DNA of 64,000 nucleotides from Flavobacterium cheniae (GCF_004363695.1 NZ_SNZC01000003.1:1-64000), one strand, 5' to 3'; counted from the first letter of the stretch, positions 42,340 through 52,067 are shown. The notes: a model not told the origin generated them from the sequence alone. Numbers and translations are program-made.

Positions 42340-43614
42340 ATGGAAATTTTAATCATTCTCTTTCTGATTCTTTTAAACGGTGTTTTTTCAATGTCGGAAA
42401 TCGCATTGATTTCAGCACGTAAAAACCGTTTAGAAACAGCAGCAAAAAAAGGGAACAAAAATGCTAAAGCAGCCTTAGATTTAGCTAATTCACCAAATGA
42501 ATTCTTATCAACAGTTCAAATCGGAATTACCTTAATCGGAATTTTAACGGGTATTTATTCGGGTGATAAAATCACTACTGATGTTCAGAATTTTGTAGCC
42601 ACTTTTGAAGCACTAAAACCATATGCAAATTCTGTTGCGGTAGGAATTGTTGTTGTGGTATTAACCTTTTTCTCTCTAGTTTTAGGAGAATTGTTGCCAA
42701 AAAGAATCGGCTTGAATTATCCTGAAGGAATTGCTAAAGCAGTTGCCGTTCCAATGAAATTGGTTTCAACGATAACAATGCCTTTTATATGGTTATTGAC
42801 TACTTCGACTGAGTTTTTATTGAAAATGCTTCAAATAAAACCAACCGCTGATGGTAAAGTTACCGAAGAAGAAATTAAAGCTATTATTAAAGAAGGAACA
42901 GAAGTAGGGGAAGTTCAAGAAATTGAACAAGATATTGTGGAACGTGTTTTTCATATTGGAGATAGAAAAGTAAATTCGTTAATGACTCACCGAAATTCAA
43001 TTGTGTATTTGTCTTATGAAGACACAATTGAAGAAATTAAAGCGAAAGTTTTAGATGAATTGCATTCGGTTTATCCCGTTTGTGCGGATAATTTAGATGA
43101 TGTGGAAGGAATCGTTTTATTAAAAGATTTGTTTTCTAATTTCGAGAAAGGAAATTTCGATTTAAAAGCGATTACCAGAGAACCGGTTTATTTTATTGAA
43201 CATACTTCGGCATACAAAGCATTGGAAAATTTTAAACTTTCAAAAGTACATTATGCTTTGGTTACCGATGAGCACGGTGTTTTCCAGGGAATTATTACAT
43301 TAAACGATATTTTAGAAGCGTTAGTAGGAGATGCGGCTGATTTCTATGAAGACGAATTTAAAATTGTGGCAAGAGAAGATGGTTCGTGGTTAGTTGATGG
43401 ACATTATTCGTTACACGATTTCTTAACTTATTTCGATATGGATGAGTTAACAGGTGATTATGAAGTAACAACAGTTAGTGGATTAATCATAACAGAATTA
43501 GGGATAATCCCAAAACAAGGACAAAAGTTAATTTGGAACAAATTAGAGTTCGAAGTTATTGATATGGACGGTGTTAAAATTGATAAAGTTTTAATTACCA
43601 ATTTAAAAGAATAA
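42340..43614 (+). CDS. CorC/HlyC-type membrane protein (CNNM domain, CBS pair, transporter-associated domain)
   Basis: Inner-membrane protein of 424 residues. The CNNM/DUF21 domain spans about 1-190 (LLNGVFSMSEIALISARK is the family start). A CBS pair follows (about 195-325), then a CorC_HlyC domain (about 335-420, ...DLFDYFDM-like LHDFLTYFDMDE). The group is linked to magnesium or cobalt efflux; the ion here is inferred only. Confidence 0.9.
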   Translation: MEILIILFLILLNGVFSMSEIALISARKNRLETAAKKGNKNAKAALDLANSPNEFLSTVQIGITLIGILTGIYSGDKITTDVQNFVATFEALKPYANSVAVGIVVVVLTFFSLVLGELLPKRIGLNYPEGIAKAVAVPMKLVSTITMPFIWLLTTSTEFLLKMLQIKPTADGKVTEEEIKAIIKEGTEVGEVQEIEQDIVERVFHIGDRKVNSLMTHRNSIVYLSYEDTIEEIKAKVLDELHSVYPVCADNLDDVEGIVLLKDLFSNFEKGNFDLKAITREPVYFIEHTSAYKALENFKLSKVHYALVTDEHGVFQGIITLNDILEALVGDAADFYEDEFKIVAREDGSWLVDGHYSLHDFLTYFDMDELTGDYEVTTVSGLIITELGIIPKQGQKLIWNKLEFEVIDMDGVKIDKVLITNLKE

Positions 43615-43622
43615 AAGAAAAG

Positions 43623-43697
43623 ATGACAGAAGATTTGATATTAAGAGGAGAATGTCCAGTGGACATTCGGTTTAATAGTAGTCTTTGTCAAAAATAA
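43623..43697 (+). CDS. Candidate 24-residue leader peptide before obgE
   Basis: The ATG at 43623 opens MTEDLILRGECPVDIRFN, ending SSLCQK. It spans a palindrome (43650-43668) and precedes obgE by 17 bases. Its first residues resemble those of ObgE (MTEGN). It may be a leader or chance; no homologue is recognised. Confidence 0.2.
   Translation: MTEDLILRGECPVDIRFNSSLCQK
43650..43668. repeat. Short perfect palindrome upstream of obgE
   Basis: GAATGTCC (43650-43657), AGT, GGACATTC (43661-43668). It could be an operator, a small hairpin in the obgE leader or a dispersed palindrome. Confidence 0.7.
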
Positions 43698-43714
43698 TTT
43701 AAAGAAAAAAAAGA

Positions 43715-44725
43715 ATGACTGAAGGTAACTTTGTAGACTACGTAAAAATATATGTTTCTTCCGGAAAGGGAGGAAAAGGGTCGTCGCATTTACACAGAGA
43801 AAAATTTATTGAAAAAGGTGGACCTGATGGTGGTGATGGTGGTCGCGGTGGACACGTATATATAAAAGGAAATAAAAATCTTTGGACTTTATTTCATTTG
43901 AAATTTCTGAAACACATGCGTGCTGGTCACGGAGGTGATGGAGGAAGTTCAAGAAGTACTGGACATGATGGTGAAGATAAATACATTGAAGTTCCATTAG
44001 GAACGGTTGTAAAAGACCAAGAAACAGGAGATGTTTTGTTTGAAATTACAGAACACGATGAGGTTCGAATTTTAGCAGAAGGAGGAAAAGGTGGTTTAGG
44101 AAACTGGCATTTTAGAAGTTCAACCAATCAAACACCTCGTTACGCGCAGCCTGGGATGCCTGTAAAAGAAGTTGATGTAACTTTAGAATTAAAAGTATTA
44201 GCAGATGTAGGTTTAGTAGGTTTTCCAAACGCAGGAAAATCAACTTTACTTTCTGTTTTAACTTCGGCTAAGCCAAAAATTGCTGATTATCCGTTTACGA
44301 CTTTAAAACCTAATTTAGGAATTGTGGCTTACAGAGATTTTCAATCGTTTGTAATGGCTGATATTCCGGGAATTATTGAAGGTGCAGCGGAAGGAAAAGG
44401 ATTAGGTCATTATTTCTTGCGTCATATTGAGCGTAATTCAACTTTGTTATTTTTAGTTCCTGCAGATGCAGATGATATTAAGAAAGAATACGAAATTCTG
44501 TTAGATGAGTTACGTCGTTATAATCCAGAAATGTTGGACAAAGATCGTTTGATTGTGATTTCAAAATGCGATATGTTAGACGATGAATTAAAAGCAGAAT
44601 TGAAAAAACAATTGGACAAAGAATTTAAAGGAACACCTTATATGTTTATTTCTTCTGTTGCGCAACAAGGTTTACAAGAGTTGAAAGACAAATTGTGGCA
44701 AATGTTAAATGTAGAAGAAAAATAA
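43715..44725 (+). CDS. obgE: GTPase Obg (ObgE/CgtA)
   Basis: Essential GTPase acting in 50S ribosome assembly and stress control. The 336-residue protein has the glycine-rich Obg fold (1-160, [14 protein letters not shown]), then the G domain with [27 protein letters not shown] and a G4 motif written SKCD rather than NKxD. The common C-terminal Obg tail is absent, as in related Bacteroidetes. Confidence 0.96.
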   Translation: MTEGNFVDYVKIYVSSGKGGKGSSHLHREKFIEKGGPDGGDGGRGGHVYIKGNKNLWTLFHLKFLKHMRAGHGGDGGSSRSTGHDGEDKYIEVPLGTVVKDQETGDVLFEITEHDEVRILAEGGKGGLGNWHFRSSTNQTPRYAQPGMPVKEVDVTLELKVLADVGLVGFPNAGKSTLLSVLTSAKPKIADYPFTTLKPNLGIVAYRDFQSFVMADIPGIIEGAAEGKGLGHYFLRHIERNSTLLFLVPADADDIKKEYEILLDELRRYNPEMLDKDRLIVISKCDMLDDELKAELKKQLDKEFKGTPYMFISSVAQQGLQELKDKLWQMLNVEEK

Positions 44726-44743
44726 AAGAGTATAAAAAGTAAG

Positions 44744-44774
44744 AAAAAGCATCTTCAATTTGGAGATGCTTTTT
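44744..44774. terminator. Intrinsic terminator after obgE
   Basis: Arms AAAAAGCATCT (44744-44754) and AGATGCTTTTT (44764-44774), then T residues. Confidence 0.9.
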
Positions 44775-44905
44775 TGTTTTTAATCTAGTTTTTATAATAA
44801 AAAGTTAAAATTGCTTCAATCTAATCTGATTTTGAAGTGATAATTTTATCAAAATCGTATTTTTAAGTATATTCGCCACACAAATCAAAAGAACACAGAT
44901 TTATT

Positions 44906-47053
44906 ATGAAAAAATTATTATTATTTGTCGTTTCTGCAATAATGCTTGTGCCAGCTTCGGTAAAGGCAGATGAGGGAATGTGGTTTTTAATGTTCATTGA
45001 GCGTTTAAATCACCGCGACATGCAAAAAATGGGCTTGCAATTAACAGCCGAAGAAATTTACAGTATCAACAACCACAGTTTAAAAGATGCAATTGTGCAA
45101 TTTAACGGTGGATGTACTGCTGAAATGATTTCAAAAGACGGATTAGTTTTAACCAATCACCACTGTGGATATGATGCTATTGCAGAATTATCATCAGCAG
45201 AAAAAAATTATTTAAAAAATGGGTATTGGGCAAAAAACAGAGCAGATGAATTAAAACCTTCAAGTTTATATGTACGTTTCTTTGTTCGTATGGACGATTG
45301 TACAAAAAGAATTTTATCTGTTGTAAATCCTACAATGAGCGAAGCTGATAGAGAAAAAGCTATCAATGCTGAAATCGCTAAAATTGAAAAAGAAAATAAT
45401 GAAGGTGGAAAATATACGGTTTCTGTTCGTCCATTTTTTCAAGGAAATGAATATTACTATTTCGTTTACCAAGATTACAAAGATGTTCGTTTAGTAGGAA
45501 CTCCACCAGAAAGTTTAGGAAAATTTGGTGGTGATACTGATAACTGGGAATGGCCACGTCATACTGCAGATTTCTCTATGTTTAGAGTGTATGCTGATGC
45601 AAACGGTAATCCAGCTGAATATTCTACAAACAATGTTCCTTTAAAACCAAAACATTATTTACCAGTAAATATTGGTGGTGTTAAAGAAAATGACTTCGCT
45701 ATGATTTTAGGTTATCCAGGTAGAACTAACCGTTGGATGCCAGCAGGTGGAATTGAGCAAAACGTAAAATTTGCTTATCCAGCTTGGGTTGAAGGTTCAA
45801 AAACAGGAATGGACAATATGAAAAAATATATGGTTCAGTCGGATGCTTTAAACCTTATTTATGCTTCAAAATTTGCAGGAGTAGCTAACTACTGGAAAAA
45901 CCGTCAAGGAATGATTGATGCGTTATCAAAATTTGGTACAGCTAAAACAAAAGCAGCTCAAGAAGCTAAATTCCACAAATGGGCTAACCAACCAGCTAAT
46001 AAAGCTAAATATGGTAATGTAGTTCCTACAATTAATAAGTTTTATGCAATGACGAATGAAAAATCGCGTCATGATAACTACATGATGCAATTATTCAGAA
46101 CATCAGCTTTTGGAACAGTTAGCAGAGGTTTAGGAAGACAATTAGAAAACTATGCTAAAGCAGATGCTACAAAAAGAGCACAAATGGCGCCAGCTATTTT
46201 AGAAATGGCTCAAGGAATGCATAGTGAATTACATATTCCAGCAGAAAAAGATATTTTAGCTGCTCAATTAAATTTATATGCTAAAAAAGCTGGTTATACT
46301 TTAGCTCCAATGGTTGAAAAACTAGCTAAAGAAAACAATGGCGATTTTACAAAATATGTAAACGCAGCATTTGATTTAAGTATTTTTACTTCAGTTGATA
46401 GAGTAAAAGCTTTCTTAGATTTACCATCTGAAGAATTACTTAAAAATGATCCACTTTTCGTTTTAACGAATGATATGTTAAATCACTACAGCTTTAGAAG
46501 TGAAGAATTAATCAAATCTCAAAATGATTTTGGTGCATCTTTCCGTTTATTAGTTGAAGGTTTAAGAGAATCTAAAATTGGAGAAATCAAATATCCGGAT
46601 GCAAATTCAACTTTACGTTTAACTTATGGAAAAGTTCGTTCTTTACCAGCTGACAAACGTAATGATGCTTCAATCAACAACTACACAACATTAGCAGGTC
46701 AAGTTAAAAAATACAAAAAAGGTGATTTAGAATTTGATTTACCTACAAGAGTATTAGAAATGAACGCTAAAAAAGAATTTGGTCGTTATGCTGATAAAGA
46801 CGGTTCTTTACACGTTAATTTCTTAACTGATAACGATATTACAGGAGGAAATTCAGGTTCACCAGTATTAAATGGAAAAGGCGAGTTAATCGGTTTAGCA
46901 TTCGACGGAAACATCGAAGCTATGGCAGGTGACGTAATCTTTGATAAAAAATTACAAAGAACAATCAACGTTGATATTCGTTATGTGTTATGGGTAATTG
47001 AGAATTTCTCAGGAGCTAAACACATTGTTGACGAAATGACAATTGTGAAGTAA
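44906..47053 (+). CDS. S46-family dipeptidyl peptidase (DPP7/DPP11 type)
   Basis: Periplasmic serine peptidase releasing N-terminal dipeptides. The 715-residue protein has a signal peptide (MKKLLLFVVSAIM to VKA) and the chymotrypsin-like triad with His at 85/86 in TNHHCGYDAI, Asp222 in RHTADFSMF, and Ser650 in GGNSGSPVL. Length is standard. Whether it prefers hydrophobic or acidic residues cannot be settled without aligning the specificity position. Confidence 0.94.
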   Translation: MKKLLLFVVSAIMLVPASVKADEGMWFLMFIERLNHRDMQKMGLQLTAEEIYSINNHSLKDAIVQFNGGCTAEMISKDGLVLTNHHCGYDAIAELSSAEKNYLKNGYWAKNRADELKPSSLYVRFFVRMDDCTKRILSVVNPTMSEADREKAINAEIAKIEKENNEGGKYTVSVRPFFQGNEYYYFVYQDYKDVRLVGTPPESLGKFGGDTDNWEWPRHTADFSMFRVYADANGNPAEYSTNNVPLKPKHYLPVNIGGVKENDFAMILGYPGRTNRWMPAGGIEQNVKFAYPAWVEGSKTGMDNMKKYMVQSDALNLIYASKFAGVANYWKNRQGMIDALSKFGTAKTKAAQEAKFHKWANQPANKAKYGNVVPTINKFYAMTNEKSRHDNYMMQLFRTSAFGTVSRGLGRQLENYAKADATKRAQMAPAILEMAQGMHSELHIPAEKDILAAQLNLYAKKAGYTLAPMVEKLAKENNGDFTKYVNAAFDLSIFTSVDRVKAFLDLPSEELLKNDPLFVLTNDMLNHYSFRSEELIKSQNDFGASFRLLVEGLRESKIGEIKYPDANSTLRLTYGKVRSLPADKRNDASINNYTTLAGQVKKYKKGDLEFDLPTRVLEMNAKKEFGRYADKDGSLHVNFLTDNDITGGNSGSPVLNGKGELIGLAFDGNIEAMAGDVIFDKKLQRTINVDIRYVLWVIENFSGAKHIVDEMTIVK

Positions 47054-47073
47054 TTTTCAAATACAGTAAAATT

Positions 47074-47103
47074 AAAAACGGCTTGAGAAATCAAGTCGTT
47101 TTT
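47074..47103. terminator. Intrinsic terminator after the S46 peptidase gene
   Basis: Arms AAAAACGGCTTGA (47074-47086) and TCAAGTCGTTTTT (47091-47103) with one G-U pair and a 4-base loop, then T residues. Confidence 0.87.
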
Positions 47104-47131
47104 TTATGTGAAATATCCAAAATCATTTCAC

Positions 47132-47139
47132 TATTTTTG
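47132..47139 (+). promoter_or_regulatory. -7 element of the TPR-protein gene
   Basis: TATTTTTG matches TAnnTTTG. It ends 4 bases before an in-frame ATG at 47144, which favours the later ATG at 47234 as the real start. Confidence 0.45.
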
Positions 47140-47233
47140 AAAAATGAAATCGCCACTAAAAAAGTTTGCGCAAGCAAATACAAATAATAAAAGGCGATAC
47201 CATATGTTACCTATGAAAATGTTATTAAAACAT

Positions 47234-47923
47234 ATGAAAATTATCCAAATCTTTTTTCTAATGCTTTCATTTTCAGTCTTTTCACAATCAACGTTTGAAA
47301 AGGCCGAGAAATTGTATGCGCAAAAAAAATACAACGAAGCAGAAAAACTATTTTCCGAACATTTAAAAGCGCAACCGAATCATATAAAAACCATTGAATA
47401 TCTTGGTGATATTGCCGGACATCAAAAAGATTGGGATACTGGGATAACCAACTATAAAAAATTAAAAGTTAGTTATCCAAAAAACGCTAATTATTGGTAT
47501 AAATATGGTGGCGCATTGGGAATGAAAGCTAAAGAATCCAATAAATTCAAAGCTTTAGGAATGATTGATGAAGTAGAAGAATCATTTTTAACCGCTGCAA
47601 AATTAGATGTAAAACACGTTGAATCGCGTTGGGCATTAGTCATGTTATACATCGAATTACCTGCAATGATTGGTGGAAGTGAAAAAAAAGCACAAAAATA
47701 TGCCGATGAATTAATGATGCTTTCAAAAGTGGATGGTTACTTGTCAAAAGGATATATTGATGTGTATTTTAAACGTTATGTAAAAGCAGAAAATCACTAT
47801 AAAAAAGCACACGAAATTGGGAATTCAAAAACTACTTTCGAAAAATTATATGACTTATATTTGAACAAGTTGAAAGACAAAACAAAAGCAAACAAGTTAA
47901 AAAGAGAATTTGAAAACAAATAG
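47234..47923 (+). CDS. Exported tetratricopeptide-repeat protein
   Basis: The 229-residue product, read from MKIIQIFFLMLSF with cleavage after VFSQ, carries three or four TPR-like helical pairs (AEKLYAQKKYNEAEKLFSEH, YLGDIAGHQKDWDTGITNYK, YVKAENHYKKAHEIG). It is probably a periplasmic scaffold. An upstream ATG at 47144 would put 30 polar residues before the signal peptide and is disfavoured. Confidence 0.75.
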   Translation: MKIIQIFFLMLSFSVFSQSTFEKAEKLYAQKKYNEAEKLFSEHLKAQPNHIKTIEYLGDIAGHQKDWDTGITNYKKLKVSYPKNANYWYKYGGALGMKAKESNKFKALGMIDEVEESFLTAAKLDVKHVESRWALVMLYIELPAMIGGSEKKAQKYADELMMLSKVDGYLSKGYIDVYFKRYVKAENHYKKAHEIGNSKTTFEKLYDLYLNKLKDKTKANKLKREFENK

Positions 47924-47926
47924 TGT

Positions 47927-47974
47927 AACTGTTAATTTGTTGAATCGTTTAATCGATTCAACAAATTAACAGTT
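47927..47974. repeat. Perfect 21-bp inverted repeat between the TPR gene and mpl
   Basis: The left arm 47927-47947 (begins AACTGTTAATTTG) and the right arm 47954-47974 (ends AAATTAACAGTT) are exact reverse complements around 6 bases. A further TTTAACAATTCAAC follows at about 47973-47986. No T tract follows on the plus strand. Confidence 0.92.
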
Positions 47975-47993
47975 TAACAATTCAACATAAAAA

Positions 47994-49349
47994 ATGAGAA
48001 CACATTTCATAGCAATCGGCGGGGCAGCCATGCACAATTTAGCATTAGCCTTACATAACAAAGGATATAATGTAACAGGTAGTGATGACGCTATTTTCGA
48101 ACCTTCAAAATCGCGTTTGGAGAAAAAAGGTTTGTTGCCAGCCGAAGAAGGTTGGTTTCCTGAAAAAATCACAACCGATATCGAAGCGATCATTTTAGGA
48201 ATGCACGCCAAAGCCGACAATCCAGAATTGTTAAAAGCACAGGAATTAGGCTTAAAAATATATTCGTATCCAGAATTTTTATACGAACAATCGAAAAATA
48301 AAACCCGAGTAGTTATTGGTGGTTCGCACGGAAAAACCACAATTACTTCGATGATTTTACACGTAATGCATTATCACAATATTGAAGTGGATTATATGGT
48401 GGGAGCCCAATTAGAAGGTTTCGATACGATGGTGCATTTAACCGAAGACAATGATTTTATTGTGTTAGAAGGTGATGAATATTTGACTTCTCCAATCGAT
48501 TTGCGACCAAAATTCCATTTGTACCAACCGAATATTGCATTGTTGTCTGGAATTGCTTGGGATCATATCAATGTGTTTCCAACATTTGATAATTATGTAG
48601 AACAATTTAGAATTTTCGCTAACCAAATCACGCGTGGTGGAATTTTAGTCTATAACGAAGAAGACGAAGCCGTAAAAGCAGTAGCCGAAGGAACCGAAAA
48701 TCCAATCCGAAAAATTGCCTACCAAACACCAAGTTACACAGTAGAAAACGGAACCACGTTGTTAGATACGCCAGAAGGTCCAATGCCAATTGAAGTTTTC
48801 GGCGCACACAATCTAAGCAATTTAGCTGGTGCCAAATGGATTTGTCAGTGTATGGGTGTTGACGAAGCCGAATTTTACGAAGCTATCGCTAGTTTCAAAG
48901 GCGCTTCAAAACGATTAGAAAAAATTGCCGAAAGTGCTAATAAAGTCGCTTATAAAGATTTTGCGCATTCGCCAAGTAAAGTTTCTGCCACTACAAAAGC
49001 CGTAAAAACACAATATCCCGATAGAAAATTAATCGCTTGTTTAGAATTGCATACGTACAGCAGTTTAAATGCCGAATTCTTAAAAGAATACCAAGGCGCT
49101 TTAGACGTAGCGGATGTTGCTGTAGTTTTCTATTCACCCGATGCAGTAAAAATTAAACGTTTGGAGGAAGTTACTTATGATCAAATCGCACAATCGTTCC
49201 AAAGAGAAGATTTAATTATTTATACCAATCCAGCCGAATTTAAAGACTTTTTATTTAGTCAAAATTTAGATAATTCTGCTTTACTATTAATGAGTTCAGG
49301 AAATTATGGTGGTTTAAATTTTGATGAGGTGAAAGATTTAATCAATTAG
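47994..49349 (+). CDS. mpl: UDP-N-acetylmuramate:L-alanyl-gamma-D-glutamyl-meso-diaminopimelate ligase
   Basis: Cytoplasmic Mur ligase that attaches recycled murein tripeptide to UDP-MurNAc. The 451-residue protein starts MRTHFIAIGGAAMHNLA, has ATP loop GSHGKTTIT (110-118), LEGDEYLTSPIDLRPK and a late KDFAHSPSKV. The AMHNLA start and DEYLTS motif favour Mpl over MurC. Confidence 0.9.
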   Translation: MRTHFIAIGGAAMHNLALALHNKGYNVTGSDDAIFEPSKSRLEKKGLLPAEEGWFPEKITTDIEAIILGMHAKADNPELLKAQELGLKIYSYPEFLYEQSKNKTRVVIGGSHGKTTITSMILHVMHYHNIEVDYMVGAQLEGFDTMVHLTEDNDFIVLEGDEYLTSPIDLRPKFHLYQPNIALLSGIAWDHINVFPTFDNYVEQFRIFANQITRGGILVYNEEDEAVKAVAEGTENPIRKIAYQTPSYTVENGTTLLDTPEGPMPIEVFGAHNLSNLAGAKWICQCMGVDEAEFYEAIASFKGASKRLEKIAESANKVAYKDFAHSPSKVSATTKAVKTQYPDRKLIACLELHTYSSLNAEFLKEYQGALDVADVAVVFYSPDAVKIKRLEEVTYDQIAQSFQREDLIIYTNPAEFKDFLFSQNLDNSALLLMSSGNYGGLNFDEVKDLIN

Positions 49350-49365
49350 TTAATATGCCAATTGG

Positions 49366-49406
49366 TCAATGTGTCAATTTTACTAGAGATTTAATTGGCA
49401 CATTGA
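49366..49406. repeat. Imperfect inverted repeat between mpl and the DUF1287 gene
   Basis: TCAATGTGTCAATT (49366-49379) and AATTGGCACATTGA (49393-49406) pair with one G-U. The surrounding bases repeat the words CAATTGG and CAATTTT. It lies between convergent genes and might end transcription weakly. Confidence 0.6.
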
Positions 49407-49413
49407 AAATTGT

Positions 49414-50055
49414 CTAATTACCATATTTATAATGCCCCACAATTTTCCAACTCAATAAACAATCTTCTAAAACTTGACCGCTTCCAACGTTGTGAACAAT
49501 CATAGGGTTTCCATTTTCTGATTTTATATGTGTTACAATTCCAATGTGTGGCAATTTATCGCCAATCATCCAAGTGACTAAATCACCAGTTTTGTAATCT
49601 TTTGGATTTTGTGTAATGGATAAAGTTTTTCCTTTTCGAGCAAAGAAAATTTCTAAATTAGGAACTCTTCTATGGTCGATGTTTTTATCTGTAGTTTTTA
49701 AACCCCATTTTTCTAAATTCGGATACAAAGAAAAGTTTGCTTTCATATCTTCATGTACTTCTTTCTGCAAATCAATTCCTAGTTTTCGATAGGCACGAAT
49801 CACAACATCCGTACAAACTCCCGTTTTTGTAGGAACATCACCATTTGGATATTTTATCCCAACATAATCAGGTGTGTAAACTACTTCAGGGTCAATAATC
49901 GAAATCGCTGCATTGGATAGTTTTTCATAGAAATCGGTTGGGTTTTCTATGAGATGATTTGTTGGTTTTGATTCCGGTATGTTTTCAGCACTAGTTTCAG
50001 GTTTTTTACATCCAAAAGAAAAACATATTAAAAGAAGAGGAAGAATTAGCTTCAT
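49414..50055 (-). CDS. DUF1287 lipoprotein, NlpC/papain-like fold
   Basis: The 213-residue protein has a lipobox (CFSFGC, Cys16). The DUF1287 core has a likely nucleophile Cys in GVCTDVVIRAYR and a His in LPHIGIVTH, with VHNVGSG near the end. The fold suggests a periplasmic or outer-membrane amidase or peptidase acting on peptidoglycan, which is inferred. Confidence 0.82.
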   Translation of the reverse strand: MKLILPLLLICFSFGCKKPETSAENIPESKPTNHLIENPTDFYEKLSNAAISIIDPEVVYTPDYVGIKYPNGDVPTKTGVCTDVVIRAYRKLGIDLQKEVHEDMKANFSLYPNLEKWGLKTTDKNIDHRRVPNLEIFFARKGKTLSITQNPKDYKTGDLVTWMIGDKLPHIGIVTHIKSENGNPMIVHNVGSGQVLEDCLLSWKIVGHYKYGN

Positions 50056-50160
50056 GTTTTATTAATTGTTGTTGATTTAAACGCAATTTTTAAGCCATTT
50101 ATTTTGAGGTGTTTAAAAAATTAATTTACTTTGTTTTTATAAACGCCAAAATAAATTTTT

Positions 50161-50844
50161 ATGTACACGCCAATCAATCAATGGGCTGAAGATGATCGCC
50201 CACGTGAAAAATTTCTTCTTAAAGGTAAATCTACTTTATCTGATTCTGAATTACTTGCTATTTTAATTGGTTCCGGTTCTCGTAATGAGAGCGCGGTACA
50301 ATTGTGCCAACGCATTTTAGCTTCTTCCGAAAACAATCTGAATGCGTTAGGAAAAATGTCGGTGTCCCAACTCATGCAATTCAAAGGAATTGGTGAAGCT
50401 AAAGCTATTTCTATTGCTGCAGCATTAGAATTAGGAAGAAGACGCAGGGCCGAAGACGCTATTGAACTCAAAAAAATCACTTCCAGCAAAGCAGTTTTCG
50501 ATATCATGCAACCCATTATTGGCGAATTGCCTCACGAAGAATTTTGGGTATTGTATCTCAATAATTCCAATAAAGTCATCTACAAAGCCCAACTCTCAAA
50601 AGGCGGAATCACAGGTACAGTCGTGGATATTCGCATAATTTTCAAAATAGCTTTCGAACAAAACGCAACTGGTTTAATTCTTTCTCATAATCATCCATCA
50701 GGAAAATTAATGGCAAGCGAAGCTGATTTAAAGATTACCAAAAGAATAAAAGAAGCAGGCCAAACTTTAGAAATCCAGGTTTTAGATCATCTTATTATTA
50801 CTGAAAATGGTTATTTGAGTTTTCAGGATGAAGGAATTTTCTAA
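50161..50844 (+). CDS. radC: RadC-family JAB-domain protein
   Basis: The 227-residue protein has an N-terminal helix-hairpin-helix region (FKGIGEAKAISIAAALELG) and the C-terminal JAB metalloprotease-like domain with SHNHPSG and the following Asp (SEAD). The repair role given by the name is doubtful in the family. Divergent from the DUF1287 gene. Confidence 0.94.
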   Translation: MYTPINQWAEDDRPREKFLLKGKSTLSDSELLAILIGSGSRNESAVQLCQRILASSENNLNALGKMSVSQLMQFKGIGEAKAISIAAALELGRRRRAEDAIELKKITSSKAVFDIMQPIIGELPHEEFWVLYLNNSNKVIYKAQLSKGGITGTVVDIRIIFKIAFEQNATGLILSHNHPSGKLMASEADLKITKRIKEAGQTLEIQVLDHLIITENGYLSFQDEGIF

Positions 50845-50933
50845 AATTTAAATTTCAGAATTATGGAAATTTTAAGATTTGGTAGTTTTTTATCTAACTG
50901 ATAAGCCGTATTTTTATCAAAAATTAACACAAC

Positions 50934-51932
50934 ATGAAAAACATAAAATTTTTAGTTGCCACACTTTTAGTAACATTAACAGCATCGGCTCAGTTTACAC
51001 AAAAAGCATTGCCGTATGCTTATAATGCATTGGAGCCATTTGTAGATGCGCAAACTATGGAAATTCATTACAGCAAGCACCATGCGGCTTATGTTAAAAA
51101 TTTAAATACAGCTTTAGCAGGAACTGCTGATGAAAAATTAAGCTTAAACGAAATTTTTGCAAAAGTTTCTACTATGCCTGCAGCGGTTCGTAACAATGCA
51201 GGTGGACATTACAATCATGAATTGTTTTGGTCGGTATTAACACCTGAGAAAAACACTAAGATGTCTGCCGAATTAGAAAAAGCAGTAATTGAAACTTTTG
51301 GAAGTTTTGATGTGTTGAAAGAAAAATTAAATGCGGCTGGAGCAAGTCGTTTTGGTTCAGGTTGGGCTTGGTTGGTTGTGACTAAAGAAGGAAAATTAGT
51401 TGTTAGTTCAACACCAAATCAAGATAATCCATTAATGGATATTGCAGAAGTAAAAGGAACACCAATCTTCGGAATCGATGTTTGGGAACATGCTTATTAC
51501 TTAAAGTATCAAAATAAAAGAGCCGATTATCTATCTGCTTTGTGGAGTGTTGTAAATTGGACAGAAGTAAGCAAAAGATACAAAGCAGCAATGCCAAAAC
51601 CAGACACATTTGCTTCTTGGCCAGAAATCAAGACCTTTCATAAAGTAATGTCGCAAACCTTTCATCCAAGTGAAGAAGGAAACTTGCAACCTATCAAAGA
51701 AAGAAGCGCTGAAATGGCTGAAAAAGCAAATGCTTTAAAAATGGCTAAAATTCCAGCTCAATTCAATAAAAAAGAAATTGTGGCTGCTGTTAATAAATTA
51801 GCTAAAGACAGTAAAGCGTTGGATAAATTAGTAAAATCTAAAGCAGCTGATGCAAAAATCACTAAAGCTTTAAATGGATTACACGACACTTTTCATACAA
51901 TTGTAGGTTTGTGTACACATGATGAAGAATAG
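50934..51932 (+). CDS. Exported Fe/Mn superoxide dismutase fused to a helical His-containing domain
   Basis: Removes superoxide outside the cytoplasm. A signal peptide (MKNIKFLVATLLV to ASAQ) precedes an SOD domain (about 22-218) with metal ligands His45, His95, Asp182 and His186 (MEIHYSKHH, NHELFW, DVWEHAYYLKY). Residues 225-332 form a separate helical domain with His236, His244 (TFHPSEEGN), His317, His321 and Cys327 (LHDTFHTIVGLC), unlike any usual SOD. Ordinary Fe/Mn SODs are about 200 residues, so this is a fusion. A terminator follows. Confidence 0.9.
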   Translation: MKNIKFLVATLLVTLTASAQFTQKALPYAYNALEPFVDAQTMEIHYSKHHAAYVKNLNTALAGTADEKLSLNEIFAKVSTMPAAVRNNAGGHYNHELFWSVLTPEKNTKMSAELEKAVIETFGSFDVLKEKLNAAGASRFGSGWAWLVVTKEGKLVVSSTPNQDNPLMDIAEVKGTPIFGIDVWEHAYYLKYQNKRADYLSALWSVVNWTEVSKRYKAAMPKPDTFASWPEIKTFHKVMSQTFHPSEEGNLQPIKERSAEMAEKANALKMAKIPAQFNKKEIVAAVNKLAKDSKALDKLVKSKAADAKITKALNGLHDTFHTIVGLCTHDEE

Positions 51933-51956
51933 TTAATTAATCAAATAAAAATTGTC

Positions 51957-51977
51957 AAGCTGAACTCGTTTCAGCTT
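51957..51977. terminator. Intrinsic terminator after the SOD gene
   Basis: Arms AAGCTGAA (51957-51964) and TTCAGCTT (51970-51977), then a T tract. Confidence 0.85.
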
Positions 51978-52067
51978 CTTTTTTGATATCTGATTATTAC
52001 AATTTATTTAAGAAATTTTTTAAACGAATTTGTTATCTTGCAACATTAAATTAATGCTGAAACAATA

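Noticed and set aside
47144..47233. Upstream ATG for the TPR protein
   Set aside because: It would put a polar stretch before the signal peptide and begins almost at the predicted transcription start.
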